Translations under genes and position numbers: made by a program
Assembly (NCBI GenBank): GCA_009692305.1
Contig: SHZK01000006.1
Span: 1-64,000, forward strand
Source of the DNA: Gammaproteobacteria bacterium
Lineage (GTDB): Bacteria; Pseudomonadota; Gammaproteobacteria; Pseudomonadales; Pseudohongiellaceae
Length of the DNA: 64,000 nucleotides
Direction: 5' to 3'
Notes under the pieces: generated by a model
Told to the model about the DNA's origin: nothing
Databases searched by the model: none
The model's input: only the letters and a program-made list of their open reading frames with translations
Part shown: in pieces, positions 17,416 through 26,486 of the stretch
Position numbering within the stretch: the stretch's first letter is position 1
Layout of the letters: each line of letters opens with the position of its first letter

Positions 17416-19320
17416 ATGAACTTTCCCAAGAACCTGCTGTTACGCACACTGCTGTTCAGTGCCCCGCTCGCATTAATTTCAACCCAGCTCGGCGCCCAAG
17501 ATTGGCACAGCTACGGTGGTGACAACGGTTCCAGCAAGTACTCACCCCTGGATCAGATTAATGCCCAGAACGTAGGCAGCCTGGTCACTGCCTGGAGCTG
17601 GGATAGCGTAGACAACGCGACCGTTACGGCAAATCTGGTGGCTGGCAATAACGGCGCGGTGCCAGCTGGCTACAAGGCGACGCCGATAGTGGTGGATGGT
17701 GTGATGTATGTCTCCACTTCGTTCGGCCGCATCGTCGCGCTGGACGCCATCAGCGGTAACCAGCTCTGGTCTTACGATACCCGCTCCTGGGAAGCCGGCC
17801 GACCGTTCAATCTCGGTTACAATACGCGCGGCGTGGCGTATTGGGCACAAGGCCAGAAGAAACGGCTGTTCTTCGCTACCTATGATGCGTACCTGTATTC
17901 AGTCGACGCCGAGACCGGCCAGCTTGATGGCAGCTTCGGCAGCGAAGGCAGGATTGATCTCACCCAAGGTCTGGGGCGCGAATTCAATCGACGGGAATAC
18001 GGCGTTATTTCACCGCCGCTGGTAACTAACAATAAAGTCATTGTGAATTCAGCCATATCTGACGGGCCCAGCTCCCTGGAAATGCCGCCTGGTAATGTGC
18101 GAGCGTTCAACCCCGAAACTGGCGCGGTGGAGTGGATGTTTCTCACTATCCCGCCAGCGGGCGAATTCGGCAATGACACCTGGCAAGACGGTTCCTGGGA
18201 ATATACCGGCAATACCAACTCCTGGACTATCATGAGTTCCGACGATGAGTTGGGCATAGTCTATATCCCGATTGGCACACCTACTAACGACTGGTATGGT
18301 GGCAAGCGCCTCGGCGACAATCTCTTCGCTGAAAGTCTGGTGGCGTTGAGCGTCGCAACGGGCGAGAGAATCTGGCATTTCCAGATGGTGCATCATGGTC
18401 TGTGGGATTACGACTTGCCGGCGGCACCAACATTGGTAGATATAAATGTGAACGGCCGTGCGATCAAAGCGGTGGCGCAGATATCGAAACAGGGTTTTAC
18501 CTATGTGTTCGATCGCGTCACTGGTGAGCCAGTCTGGCCCATCGAAGAAAGACCGGTAGGGCAGAGCAGCGTGCCAGGTGAAGTTGCTGCCATGACGCAA
18601 CCATTTCCTACCAAGCCAGCTCCCTTCGAGCCACAAGGTATCAGTGATGAAACGCTGATCGATTTTTCGCCCGAACTGCGTAATGAAGCATTGCAGATTA
18701 TCGAACAGTTTGATTACGGCCCACTGTTTACTCCTCCTTCACTGCGCGGAACCATTCAGTTTCCCGGCTGGGGCGGCGGCGCTGAATGGCATGGCGCGGC
18801 CTTTGATCCCGAGACCGGACTATATTACATACCGTCAGCCTCCGCACCGATTGTCGTGCAATTACGCGAGGCCGCGCGCGAGCGCGCAGAGATGGGCTAT
18901 GTGCGCGGTGGTGCGCAAAACGTGGGCGGACCACAGGGCTTACCCCTGACCAAGCCGCCCTACAGCCGCATTACTGCCATTGACCTGAATACCGGCGAGC
19001 ATCAATGGATGGTGCCCCACGGCGAAGGTGAGCGTCAGGAAATTATCGCCATGGGAATTCTGGACCCCGGTCCGGTTGGTAGTCAGAGCAGAACCGGCCC
19101 GGTGCTGACGCGCACACTGCTGTTTCTGGCGCAGCGCGACGGCGAGAGAAATCTGCTACGCGCCTTCGACAAGGCCACTGGTGCGATTGTGCATGAGATT
19201 GAATTACCACTTCCGCCAGCCGGTACGCCCATGACCTACATGGCGAATGGCAAGCAGTACATCAGTATTGCAGTAGGCGGTGGCGCAGATTCAAAGTTGG
19301 TGACACTGTCGTTGCCCTGA
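17416..19320 (+). CDS. PQQ-dependent dehydrogenase, membrane-glucose-dehydrogenase-like, exported
   Basis: The 634-residue precursor has a signal peptide (about 1-27) and an eight-bladed quinoprotein propeller: WHSYGGDNGSSKYSPLDQIN at the start, repeated ALDA-x-(S/T)G-x-x-W blades, WHFQMVHHGLWDYDLPAAPTLVDI, VFDRVTGEPVWPIEERPV, and GTPMTYMANGKQYISIAVGG at the end. The WDYDLPAAP and EPVWPIEERPVP-like segments are those of the glucose/quinate/shikimate dehydrogenase branch. It has no membrane domain and no haem domain. It is followed, convergently, by a B-box zinc protein remnant and a pilin; the second quinoprotein at 56253 has the same neighbours. Confidence 0.88.
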   Translation: MNFPKNLLLRTLLFSAPLALISTQLGAQDWHSYGGDNGSSKYSPLDQINAQNVGSLVTAWSWDSVDNATVTANLVAGNNGAVPAGYKATPIVVDGVMYVSTSFGRIVALDAISGNQLWSYDTRSWEAGRPFNLGYNTRGVAYWAQGQKKRLFFATYDAYLYSVDAETGQLDGSFGSEGRIDLTQGLGREFNRREYGVISPPLVTNNKVIVNSAISDGPSSLEMPPGNVRAFNPETGAVEWMFLTIPPAGEFGNDTWQDGSWEYTGNTNSWTIMSSDDELGIVYIPIGTPTNDWYGGKRLGDNLFAESLVALSVATGERIWHFQMVHHGLWDYDLPAAPTLVDINVNGRAIKAVAQISKQGFTYVFDRVTGEPVWPIEERPVGQSSVPGEVAAMTQPFPTKPAPFEPQGISDETLIDFSPELRNEALQIIEQFDYGPLFTPPSLRGTIQFPGWGGGAEWHGAAFDPETGLYYIPSASAPIVVQLREAARERAEMGYVRGGAQNVGGPQGLPLTKPPYSRITAIDLNTGEHQWMVPHGEGERQEIIAMGILDPGPVGSQSRTGPVLTRTLLFLAQRDGERNLLRAFDKATGAIVHEIELPLPPAGTPMTYMANGKQYISIAVGGGADSKLVTLSLP

Positions 19321-19331
19321 TAGCTGAGATT

Positions 19332-19943
19332 TTATTGCAGCCCAATCGGGTCTGGGTCCAGATTGGTGACGAAGATTTCGCTATAGCCATATAGCTGCGG
19401 ATTGGCATGAGAAATTCGCAGCGTGTCGCCGTCGCGCTGTAACAGATTGGAACCGGCTGGTGCTGCACACTGCAGAGCCATGTCAGGTTCCTGCCCGGTG
19501 GCCATCTGCTCTCCCAGTTGCCTGAAGATGAGCAGGCATTGCACGAAGGTAATCACTGCTTCTTCCCGTGCTCGTGTTGGCGACTACGCCACTTCGATAA
19601 CGGGATTGGAGTAAAAGTACAGCGGCACGCCGATGCTGGCCAACAACAACACGCCGCAAACCCATTTGATCCATGTAATAACCGTTGTGCCCGCGCGCGC
19701 CGCTGTTGGCTCGTTCGTTACAGCGACGATCTGCGTGGCAGGCGCGACCGGCTTGCGCAATTGTTCCGACCTGGCGCGCACCAATTGCGCGGTCTCATGG
19801 CTCGCAGCACAGCGCTCACAACGTACGCCATCATCACCGAAGCGCGAGCACATACCGCACAGCGGCGTAGCGCAACTCTTGCAGATTGCGATTGCTGGAG
19901 CATTGGGATGATTGCGACAAAAGCCGGCTTGCGTCACGAACAC
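19332..19943 (-). pseudogene. B-box/zinc-ribbon membrane protein, interrupted by an amber codon (paralogue of 55409-55996)
   Basis: Codons 1-119 give a zinc-binding N-terminus (CRNHPNAPAIAICKSCATPLCGMC, then GVRCERCAASH) and a membrane helix. Codon 120 is TAG (19584-19586). The same frame continues without a shift for 83 codons and matches the C-terminal domain of the intact paralogue (CLLIFRQLGEQMATGQEPD against CRLVFEEIGYMLSRGQTPD; RISHANPQLYGY against RVSHPNPGAYGM). So one point mutation splits an otherwise whole gene. The function of the family is unknown to me; it sits next to a prepilin-like gene in both loci. Confidence 0.85.
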
Positions 19944-19971
19944 CTCGCCCCTGGGAATTTACCGCTGCGCA

Positions 19972-20391
19972 CTAGCAATAACCGAGATTCTTGCAGGAGC
20001 CGGCTTCAATCCATTGAATCGGAGGTGTGGCGCTCTGGGCGGTGAGGGTGTAAGTCACGCCGGCGAGCGCGGTGCGATCGGGGCGCCACTCCACATAGAT
20101 GACCCCATCCCAGGTGCTGACGAAATTGGAGTTCTGGGTAAACCATCTGGACCGAGGAATGCCGTTCGTTCCGGAGTCCATATCGCCGACGCTATCTACC
20201 AGCCCGCGAAATACCGCGATTTCCACAGCATTCTTGAAGGTAGTAGTCATCAGAATCGATTCTGAAAAGCGGGCGCGATCGCGATAGCGTGTGTACGCCG
20301 GCAAAGCCACTGAGGCCAAAACTCCCATGATGGCAACGACGATCATCAATTCAATGAGGGTAAAGCCTTCTGGTCTGGACCCGATGTGCAT
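19972..20391 (-). CDS. Type IV pilin-like (prepilin) protein
   Basis: A 139-residue protein with a prepilin leader MHIGSRPEG cut before [24 protein letters not shown], the class III signal and helix of type IV pilins and pseudopilins. The globular part ends in a disulfide pair (GSCKNLGYC). It is close in sequence to the pilin at 54966-55397 (both have YTLTAQ...PPIQW and a C-terminal cysteine pair). Unlike the other copy, this gene is intact. It lies upstream of the interrupted B-box gene on the same strand with a 28-bp gap. Confidence 0.88.
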   Translation of the reverse strand: MHIGSRPEGFTLIELMIVVAIMGVLASVALPAYTRYRDRARFSESILMTTTFKNAVEIAVFRGLVDSVGDMDSGTNGIPRSRWFTQNSNFVSTWDGVIYVEWRPDRTALAGVTYTLTAQSATPPIQWIEAGSCKNLGYC

Positions 20392-20659
20392 AAAAGTCTT
20401 TATTGGTTTGCTTCGTCAGGATTATAAAGCGGCTTGCGGGCAGGAATAGGGGTAGGGAGGCTTATTTTTTGATAAGGAAGGGGTACTGCAGCCATCGCTT
20501 ATGAACTTTCCATTTCGCAGCAAAATTTTCAGGCTGCCGGCAGTTTTGCTTGGGCGAGATTCGATAGGATTAGATAGAAATAGATAAAAATAGATAAATA
20601 GACAAGTAACCCAGTAGTATCAGGCTCTTTGACGAGCAGCGCATTTTGGAGAAGCTAGA
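20392..20659. other. Intergenic region with an AGATA-rich repeat
   Basis: No gene is seen. TAGATAGAAATAGATAAAAATAGATAAATAGA at about 20570-20602 (positions only approximate) is a degenerate tandem of ATAGATAAA. It lies between the divergent pilin and His-rich genes and probably contains both promoters. Confidence 0.4.
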
Positions 20660-21037
20660 ATGAACACAGTAATTAAATTCGGCCGCACATTAACCCTCAT
20701 GGCAGGAACTGTTGTTATCGTAATCCTGCTGCAAGGCACGGCGGTAGCACAGGACCATCCTCCAGTTACTCCCGGCAATGCGGGTGCGGCGCACGGCGCA
20801 ACTCACGGCGATGCTGCTGGACAGGGCGCAGCGCACTGGGCTGAGCATGGTGCCGTTCATGGCGCTGAGCATGGGGCTGAACATGGCGCGGCACATGGTG
20901 CTGAACATGGGGCCGAGCATGCTGCTGAACATGGCGCAGCACATGGTGATGCTGGTGCAGCTCATGGCGCGGGCGGTGGCGCGGGTCATGGCAATGCTGG
21001 TGCAGCACACGGCGCCGGTGGCGTGAATCCGCACTAG
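20660..21037 (+). CDS. Secreted low-complexity His/Ala/Gly/Glu repeat protein
   Basis: The 125-residue protein has a signal peptide (about 1-31, ending AVAQ). The mature part is almost only H, A, G and E, arranged as repeats of AEHGA or GAEH/GAAHG (about residues 55-98), then a Gly-rich AAHGAGG part. About 20 histidines spaced every three to five residues would bind divalent metals such as nickel, zinc or copper. I know no named family. The repeats at the DNA level (GGCGCTGAGCATGG and variants) make length variation likely. Confidence 0.75.
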   Translation: MNTVIKFGRTLTLMAGTVVIVILLQGTAVAQDHPPVTPGNAGAAHGATHGDAAGQGAAHWAEHGAVHGAEHGAEHGAAHGAEHGAEHAAEHGAAHGDAGAAHGAGGGAGHGNAGAAHGAGGVNPH

Positions 21038-21052
21038 GAAAAAATCAACACT

Positions 21053-21078
21053 ACCCCAGTAAAGTCTGACCCCATTTA
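21053..21078. repeat. REP-like half element (GTCTGACCCCATTTACT)
   Basis: A single TGACCCC half-site lies between the His-rich gene and the convergent hydrolase gene. Confidence 0.5.
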
Positions 21079-22059
21079 CTAGAGCGGGTTGGCGCGGATG
21101 AATTCAATAATCACTTGCGCCAACTCCTCGCCTTTTTGTTCCTGCAGAAAATGCCCTGCACCTGTAATAGTGGTATGGGCCTGACCCTTGGCGCCAGGTA
21201 TGGACTCCTGAAACAGGATATCGCCGCCGGCGGTAATCGCATCACCATCACTGAATGCAGTCAGAAATGGCTTCTGCCATTGTCGAAAAATTTCCCATGC
21301 AGCTCGATTCTCAGCGGCACCGGGATAATCAGCTGAAATAGGAACACGTTGCGGCATGATCAGCGGACCGGCTTTGTAACTGGGGTCCGGGTAGGGCGCA
21401 TCGTAGGCATCTTTTACCGAAGGATCGCCAACGCTGTTCGCGATCAAGGTGCCGGTGGGAATATCACCGCGGTCGATCATGGCCTGATTAGCTTGCTTCC
21501 ACTGCATGAAGGCTGACGATTCGGAAATATCCCGATCCGTACCTGTAGGCAGTCCGGTATTCGCCACCACCACGCGAGCGAAGCGCTCGGCGTTTTCCGC
21601 TACCACGCGCAGGCCAATCAGGCCGCCCCAATCCTGGCCCACAAATGTAACGTTGGTGAGCTCAAGTGCTTCCACCAAAGCCGCCTGCGTGTCCACATGA
21701 AACTGATAGGTGTGTACATCCATGCTGGTTGGTTTATCCGAGCGACCAAAGCCAATCAGATCCGGCACGATGGTGCGGTAACCGGCGGCAGTCAGCACTG
21801 GAATCATCTTGCGATAGAGATAAGACCAGGACGGCTCACCATGTAACATGAGTATTACTTCGCCGTCGGCGGGGCCGTCGTCCAGATAGTGAACTCGATA
21901 ACCAGCGACAAGGGCGTAGTTGGGTGAGAAATTATATCCGGGCAGATTTTCGAAACGGCTGTTGGGAGTGCGTAACACGCCTGGACGAACTTCGTCGGCC
22001 AGCGTGGTACTTGCGAGAATCGAGCTGACCAGCAGCAGAGCTGAAGAATATTTTTTCAT
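21079..22059 (-). CDS. Exported alpha/beta hydrolase, haloalkane dehalogenase-like
   Basis: A 326-residue protein with a signal peptide (about 1-21). The fold carries the dehalogenase marks: oxyanion motif HGEPSWSYLYRKM (73-85), nucleophile D143 in VGQDWGG with the halide-stabilising W144 next to it, an acid in FSDGDAITAGG, and the base histidine in GAGHFLQEQ. HGEPSW and QDWGG are typical of haloalkane dehalogenase subfamily I (DhlA-like). Periplasmic export is uncommon for this family. Close relatives include epoxide hydrolases, so the substrate remains open. Confidence 0.82.
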   Translation of the reverse strand: MKKYSSALLLVSSILASTTLADEVRPGVLRTPNSRFENLPGYNFSPNYALVAGYRVHYLDDGPADGEVILMLHGEPSWSYLYRKMIPVLTAAGYRTIVPDLIGFGRSDKPTSMDVHTYQFHVDTQAALVEALELTNVTFVGQDWGGLIGLRVVAENAERFARVVVANTGLPTGTDRDISESSAFMQWKQANQAMIDRGDIPTGTLIANSVGDPSVKDAYDAPYPDPSYKAGPLIMPQRVPISADYPGAAENRAAWEIFRQWQKPFLTAFSDGDAITAGGDILFQESIPGAKGQAHTTITGAGHFLQEQKGEELAQVIIEFIRANPL

Positions 22060-22082
22060 TGAGATTCCGGTTAATTCGCCAA

Positions 22083-22445
22083 TTATTGTGCAACGGTGTC
22101 GCGGCGTTTATGTATGTCCCACCATAGCCAGAATGTCACTCCCGCAATAATGGTTCCAGCTGGAAAGGTAAATACATTCCATGCGATATATGACCAGAGC
22201 ACAAATTTGAGAATGGTGTTTGCGCTGGTGAGACCTTTGTAGGCGCCATAGCAGAACAGTGCCCACAGCACTAAAAATGGAACTAGTGTTACAAAAAATG
22301 CGGTCCATGCATTTTCGGATGTAAACGCAGCGGCATAAAGCGCGGCTCCGCCAATGGTCAGAATTCCCAGGACAGCATTAAGGGAAAACACAGCCTGGGC
22401 CACGCGGACGCGTTCATGCCTGGGCCATATCAGGATCGAACTCAA
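22083..22445 (-). CDS. Small membrane protein of unknown function
   Basis: The 120-residue protein has three predicted helices (about 24-42, 48-70, 82-110) and no motif I recognise. It lies between the hydrolase and a large TPR-like gene on the same strand with gaps of about 20 bp, so the three may be co-transcribed. Confidence 0.6.
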   Translation of the reverse strand: MSSILIWPRHERVRVAQAVFSLNAVLGILTIGGAALYAAAFTSENAWTAFFVTLVPFLVLWALFCYGAYKGLTSANTILKFVLWSYIAWNVFTFPAGTIIAGVTFWLWWDIHKRRDTVAQ

Positions 22446-22467
22446 TTTAGAGGTCTGTCCCAGATAG

Positions 22468-24078
22468 CTACCTGCTGCTGCGCGCCGCTTCGAGTTCCGG
22501 GCGGCCGGACTGGTCGCCGTTCTTCGCGATCTGCGTTAGTTGCATTCTGAATTCAGCAGCGGCAGCGGCATTACCGGACTGCTCTGCGGCAACAGCGGCC
22601 AGCGCCGTGGCGCGGAAGCGGTGACGCTCTTTATCCAGAGTGGCTTGAAATGCTGTCAGTGCTGCGGCCGGCTGTTGCAACTCCAGCAACATCTCGCCGA
22701 GCATTTCCCGCGCCGGAGCCAGCGGGCCGGGAGAGATGGCAGCTTTGTCAGTTTTGTCTTCTGCGTCAGCGGCGGCGCTGAGACGTGCCAGTCCCGCGTC
22801 ACGGGAACCACGAGCAAACTCAGTCCAGGCCTGCGCGATCTCGCGCTGAATGCGCACCAGCTCAGTCCAGTAAGGATCACGTGCTGCTTCAAGCTTTGCA
22901 CGCAATGCTTCCAGCGCAGCGATATCAATGTCGGCGGCGTCGGGCTGGCCCGAACGGGCCGCACCAACAGCGCGCGCGAAATGGCTCATGGCGTTAACTT
23001 GAGGGAATGCAGTAGAGCGTACACTGAGTGCGGCCGCATCACTCCACGCGCTGTGCTCCATCACATAGCGCGCTGGAATAGCAGCTGCTGCAAAGAATGC
23101 GGAGACTGGCGGTGCCGCACCACCCATCACCGACTGATCAAGTTGCGCCAGCACTCGCGGGGCCTCGTCGACAGCGGCACGCGCCGCCTGATCCTGGCCG
23201 GTCTGCAAGTAAGCGTAAACAGTATAATCCATGGCGTGAAGTGCTTCGGCGGCAGAACCATCCCGCAGCGCGGATGCGGCCGATTGCAGGTTCGTGTCGA
23301 TAGACTCCTGCCACAAGCCTACTCGCGTAAAAGTATGAGACGGCATGTGCAGCGCATGGGGCGCCGCCGGAGCGATGGAGGCATAGCGCTGCGCCGCATT
23401 GAGGCCACGGTCCGCGAGGGTCGGAGTGTCATAGGCATGAATCAGGTAGTGCGCAAGGCCGGGATGCTCAGGATCGTTGATAAATAAAGGTTCGAGAATT
23501 GCTGATGCTTGCAGCTGCTTGGCAAAGGTCTTGTCAGTTGGCGACGCCATCTGGCTTACCGCCAAAGCGTAGAATGTGACTGCTTCGCGATCGTCCGGAT
23601 AGGTGGTTTGCAAGGTCGCCATGGCGGCTTCATAAGCGCCACCTCGGGTCGCGTGATCCCGTGTCGAAGTCGATTCATACAATTTACCAACGGCTTCCAG
23701 ATAGGCGCGCTCCCGCGGAGTTGGCGCGCCTGTTGAGAGGCCTTGCGCAACAGCCGCTCCTCCGTTTTCCAGCAACGGCCCGGTCTTGATGCCACCAAAA
23801 GGATTGCCCCAATGGGTTAAGGCGATGCCCCAGTAAGCGATTGCGCAATTGGGATCTTCCGCCAGCACACCCTCAAAGGCCTGTTTCGCCGTACCAAATG
23901 AGAATGAGTGCAGTAGCGCAACTGCGCGGTCGAAGGCATCACCAACTGCGGGTTGGCAGGAATTTTCGAAATGTACCTGGCCCAGTTTTTCAGGAGCAGA
24001 GTGTTGATGATCGTCCTTTGGCTGCGCTGCCGCGACGGTCGCGGCGAACAGAAAAACGCTTGGGAGTAGTTGTTTCAT
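22468..24078 (-). CDS. Exported TPR-like protein of unknown function
   Basis: A 536-residue protein with a signal peptide (about 1-18). The mature part is alpha-helical with a TPR character (FDRAVALLHSFSFGTAKQAFEGVLAEDPNCAIAYWGIALTHWGNPF, and EMLLELQQPAAALTAFQATLDKE near the end). Histidines cluster at HALHMPSHTFTRVGLW and at the mature N-terminus (DDHQHSAPEK). This architecture is common among exported proteins of marine and soil bacteria without a known role. Confidence 0.7.
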   Translation of the reverse strand: MKQLLPSVFLFAATVAAAQPKDDHQHSAPEKLGQVHFENSCQPAVGDAFDRAVALLHSFSFGTAKQAFEGVLAEDPNCAIAYWGIALTHWGNPFGGIKTGPLLENGGAAVAQGLSTGAPTPRERAYLEAVGKLYESTSTRDHATRGGAYEAAMATLQTTYPDDREAVTFYALAVSQMASPTDKTFAKQLQASAILEPLFINDPEHPGLAHYLIHAYDTPTLADRGLNAAQRYASIAPAAPHALHMPSHTFTRVGLWQESIDTNLQSAASALRDGSAAEALHAMDYTVYAYLQTGQDQAARAAVDEAPRVLAQLDQSVMGGAAPPVSAFFAAAAIPARYVMEHSAWSDAAALSVRSTAFPQVNAMSHFARAVGAARSGQPDAADIDIAALEALRAKLEAARDPYWTELVRIQREIAQAWTEFARGSRDAGLARLSAAADAEDKTDKAAISPGPLAPAREMLGEMLLELQQPAAALTAFQATLDKERHRFRATALAAVAAEQSGNAAAAAEFRMQLTQIAKNGDQSGRPELEAARSSR

Positions 24079-24381
24079 GGCACTATCCTTCTCTTATATA
24101 TGTACGGTCAAACTGGATAAAGAATTGTGGATAAAGCTGCAACGGGAACTGATCTCATTGATTGCAAAGCTTGGCATTGCAGCAAACCATTGCCATCAAT
24201 AGATCCAAAAGCTTACGGGAAATTACCCCGAATCCCTCTTTAGTTCAATCACTCTGCAAGCCGCTCGAGCGAGCCACTATAGCCCGCCTGCCCACGGTAT
24301 GGTGCCTGGTTGCAATTCGCCGGCAATCAAACCATTCTGTCTGGCTGCGTTGCATACATAAACCAAGTCACCAATCACGCC
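24079..24381. other. Divergent intergenic region
   Basis: I see no gene and no clear repeat. The sequence must contain the promoters for the TPR-like protein and the pseudouridine synthase. Confidence 0.35.
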
Positions 24382-25293
24382 ATGAGCATCTCCAAATATT
24401 CTTCAAAACTCAGCCTGCCACAGATAAACCCTGGTGTAGCCACCGTGCTGGAATATCTTGTCGCCAGATTTCCAGACATCGACGCCGACGCCTGGCGCCA
24501 GCGCATGACAGAAGGCAGGGTGCATTGGCATGACGGCACAGTAATTACAGCGAGCACCGCTTATCAGGCACAGCAGCGCGTCTACTATTACCGCGAAGTG
24601 GATAGCGAGCCGGTGATTCCGTTCGCCGAGGAAATACTCTTCCAGAACGCGCATATTCTGGTGGCCTATAAACCGCATTTCCTGGCAGTAACACCGGGAG
24701 GCATCTGGGTTAATGAATGCCTGCAAAACAGATTGCGCAGGAAAACCGGACTGGATGATTTGCAGGCCATGCATCGACTCGACAGAGCAACGGCGGGATT
24801 GGTGTTGTTTTCAATCAACCCACAAACCCGTCAGCACTACCACGATCTATTCAAAACCCGGCAAATACATAAAACCTATCACGCCATTGCCGCAGTCAAG
24901 GCAGCAGAAAATCTGACAGGCGGGGAATGGCATATCAAGAATCGTATGGAACGTTCGCCGATCCGTTTTCGCATGCAGATTGTAGCTGGTGTAGCGAATA
25001 GCTATTCCGTGATTCGCTGTCTTGAGCATCGCTCTGACAAGGCACTATTCGAGCTCAACCCCATCACTGGCAAGACCCATCAGCTGCGAGTCCATATGCA
25101 AGCCCAGGGATGGCCTGTTATGCACGACAAGTACTATCCCGTACTGCAGGAAAAATCTGCGGACGATTTTGAGCGGCCGCTGCAATTGGTGGCAACAGGA
25201 CTGCGGTTTGTTGATCCGCTGTCTCGAGAGCTGCAGGTGTTTAGCAGTGCAGTTGGATTGGTAATAAATGGGGTCAGAGTAAAAATACAGTAG
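24382..25293 (+). CDS. Pseudouridine synthase, RluA family
   Basis: The protein of 303 residues has the RluA-family catalytic motif AMHRLDRATAGLVLFS (D134), a preceding AYKPHFLAVTPGG segment, and the NPITGKTHQLRVHMQAQGWPVMHDKYYP motif. It isomerises uridine in tRNA or rRNA; TruC and RluA are the closest types by length and motif. I prefer the ATG at 24382; neither it nor the TTG at 24310 has a good ribosome-binding site. The last residues (INGVRVKIQ) and the stop come from a REP-like repeat, so the original end is lost or extended. Confidence 0.82.
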   Translation: MSISKYSSKLSLPQINPGVATVLEYLVARFPDIDADAWRQRMTEGRVHWHDGTVITASTAYQAQQRVYYYREVDSEPVIPFAEEILFQNAHILVAYKPHFLAVTPGGIWVNECLQNRLRRKTGLDDLQAMHRLDRATAGLVLFSINPQTRQHYHDLFKTRQIHKTYHAIAAVKAAENLTGGEWHIKNRMERSPIRFRMQIVAGVANSYSVIRCLEHRSDKALFELNPITGKTHQLRVHMQAQGWPVMHDKYYPVLQEKSADDFERPLQLVATGLRFVDPLSRELQVFSSAVGLVINGVRVKIQ

Positions 25294-25422
25294 TATTAGG
25301 TCGCTGCTTATTGGCATCCGTTGCGCCTTAAATCATGGACTAATGATTGGTTATAGTGCAAGTGAGCGAAACGCGGTTACCGTCCAAAATAAACTACTGT
25401 ATTTTTACTCTGACCCCCATTT
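25266..25422. repeat. REP-like inverted repeat pair (AAATGGGGTCAGAGTAAAAA...)
   Basis: The arms 25266-25294 and 25393-25422 are complementary over about 29 bases with one extra C. The left arm encodes the end of the pseudouridine synthase; the right arm ends beside the stop codon of the convergent methyltransferase. About 98 bp separate the arms. Confidence 0.8.
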
Positions 25423-26200
25423 ATTCATTTATTAAGTTATTGGCGTCTCCGGCTTTCTTGGCAGAGAACCGTAAGCGCACATAATCAGCGCGCCAATTGC
25501 CATTGGCATCGCACAGCACACTACGCAGTGCTTCGACGACTTCAGCAATAAGACGCTGCCTGTTGCTCGCTGGCAAGGCGGCGGTGTAGGGTTGTGCAAA
25601 TGTCTCTAGCCATCCGCCCACATCTCCGGGCAACAAGGTTGGGCGGGGAATAAGCTCCATGGTGAGTACTTTGAAGCCGCTTGCTTCGAGCAGCTCGCTG
25701 TATTCTTTGGGACGCGGGAAAAACCAGGGACTAGTGACCGCCATGCCTCTTGCGGAAAGCGCGGATTCGAGCGCGGTGACAATGGCGGCAACATTACCGT
25801 AACCACCAAATTCACCGACGAAGCGCCCTCCGGGTTTGAGCGCGCGCCATACGCCAGCAATAACGCCCTCTGGATTCTTCATCCAGTGCAAGGCAGCGTT
25901 GGAAAACACCGCATCAAATTCGTAGGCGAATTGCAGTGATTCCCCAGCCACGACACGGGCATCCAAACCTAGCGACTTGGCTGCATTTATCATGGCAGCG
26001 CTTGAGTCAACGCCAACTACCGCGCAGCCAAGTTCAACCAGTTTGATGGTGAGCGCCCCGTCCCCGCATCCGAGATCGAGGATGCGCTCGCCCGCTTGCG
26101 GCGCCAGCAACTCCACGATGGGCATACCGAGATCGGAGACGAACCTGGCATTCCTGGCGTATTGCGCCGGATTCCAATTTTGAGTGTTGGATGATGACAT
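25421..26200 (-). CDS. SAM-dependent methyltransferase, Tam/UbiE-like
   Basis: A class I methyltransferase of 259 residues with motif I ERILDLGCGDGALTIKL, acidic motif VVGVDSSAAMI, and FSNAALHWMKNPEGVIAGVWRALKPGGRFVGEFGG. The W-N-P-A-Q-Y start and HWMKNPE segment resemble trans-aconitate methyltransferase-like enzymes. The start at 26200 (MSSSN) is preferred; an upstream ATG at 26218 would add six residues. The substrate is not known. Confidence 0.8.
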   Translation of the reverse strand: MSSSNTQNWNPAQYARNARFVSDLGMPIVELLAPQAGERILDLGCGDGALTIKLVELGCAVVGVDSSAAMINAAKSLGLDARVVAGESLQFAYEFDAVFSNAALHWMKNPEGVIAGVWRALKPGGRFVGEFGGYGNVAAIVTALESALSARGMAVTSPWFFPRPKEYSELLEASGFKVLTMELIPRPTLLPGDVGGWLETFAQPYTAALPASNRQRLIAEVVEALRSVLCDANGNWRADYVRLRFSAKKAGDANNLINE

Positions 26201-26232
26201 GGAGCAACCTAAGGGCAAAAACAGCAGCCCAT

Positions 26233-26486
26233 TTATGCATCCGCTTGGTTTTGCTTGTTAGCAGCTAGTGCTTCAAGGCGTTCCGCAAGCCAAATCTTAA
26301 TAATAGACTGACGAGTTACTCCGACCTTGCCAGCTTCTTTATCAAGGGAGTCAATCATCCAGGCAGGAAAATCAACATTCACTCGTCGTTGGGTTTGATT
26401 ATGACGCTTGATAGTGGATAAATCCAGATCATCCAGCATATCGCTTTTCCCATCATCAATTTTTTATCTATCGCTTTAGCTTTCAT
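26233..26486 (-). pseudogene. brnA: BrnA-type antitoxin, N-terminus frameshifted
   Basis: The frame 26233-26439 encodes LDDLDLSTIKRHN followed by RRVNVDFPAWMIDSLD and VTRQSIIKIWLAERL, the ribbon-helix-helix domain of BrnA antitoxins. Upstream, ATG 26486 starts MKAKAIDKKL in another frame; one missing base near the A6 run (about 26462-26468) would restore a continuous MKAKAIDKK...DMLDDLDLS protein. The RHH domain could still be made from ATG 26439. It overlaps the end of the toxin gene in the usual way. Confidence 0.78.

Noticed and set aside
20690-21034. The long minus-strand frame opposite the His-rich gene as a gene
   Set aside because: It arises from the same repetitive DNA read in reverse. 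The plus-strand frame has a signal peptide and a ribosome-binding site.
22540-23487. The 315-codon plus-strand frame opposite the TPR-like gene
   Set aside because: It has no recognisable motif, and the opposite strand encodes a signal-peptide-bearing TPR-like protein with consistent codon use.
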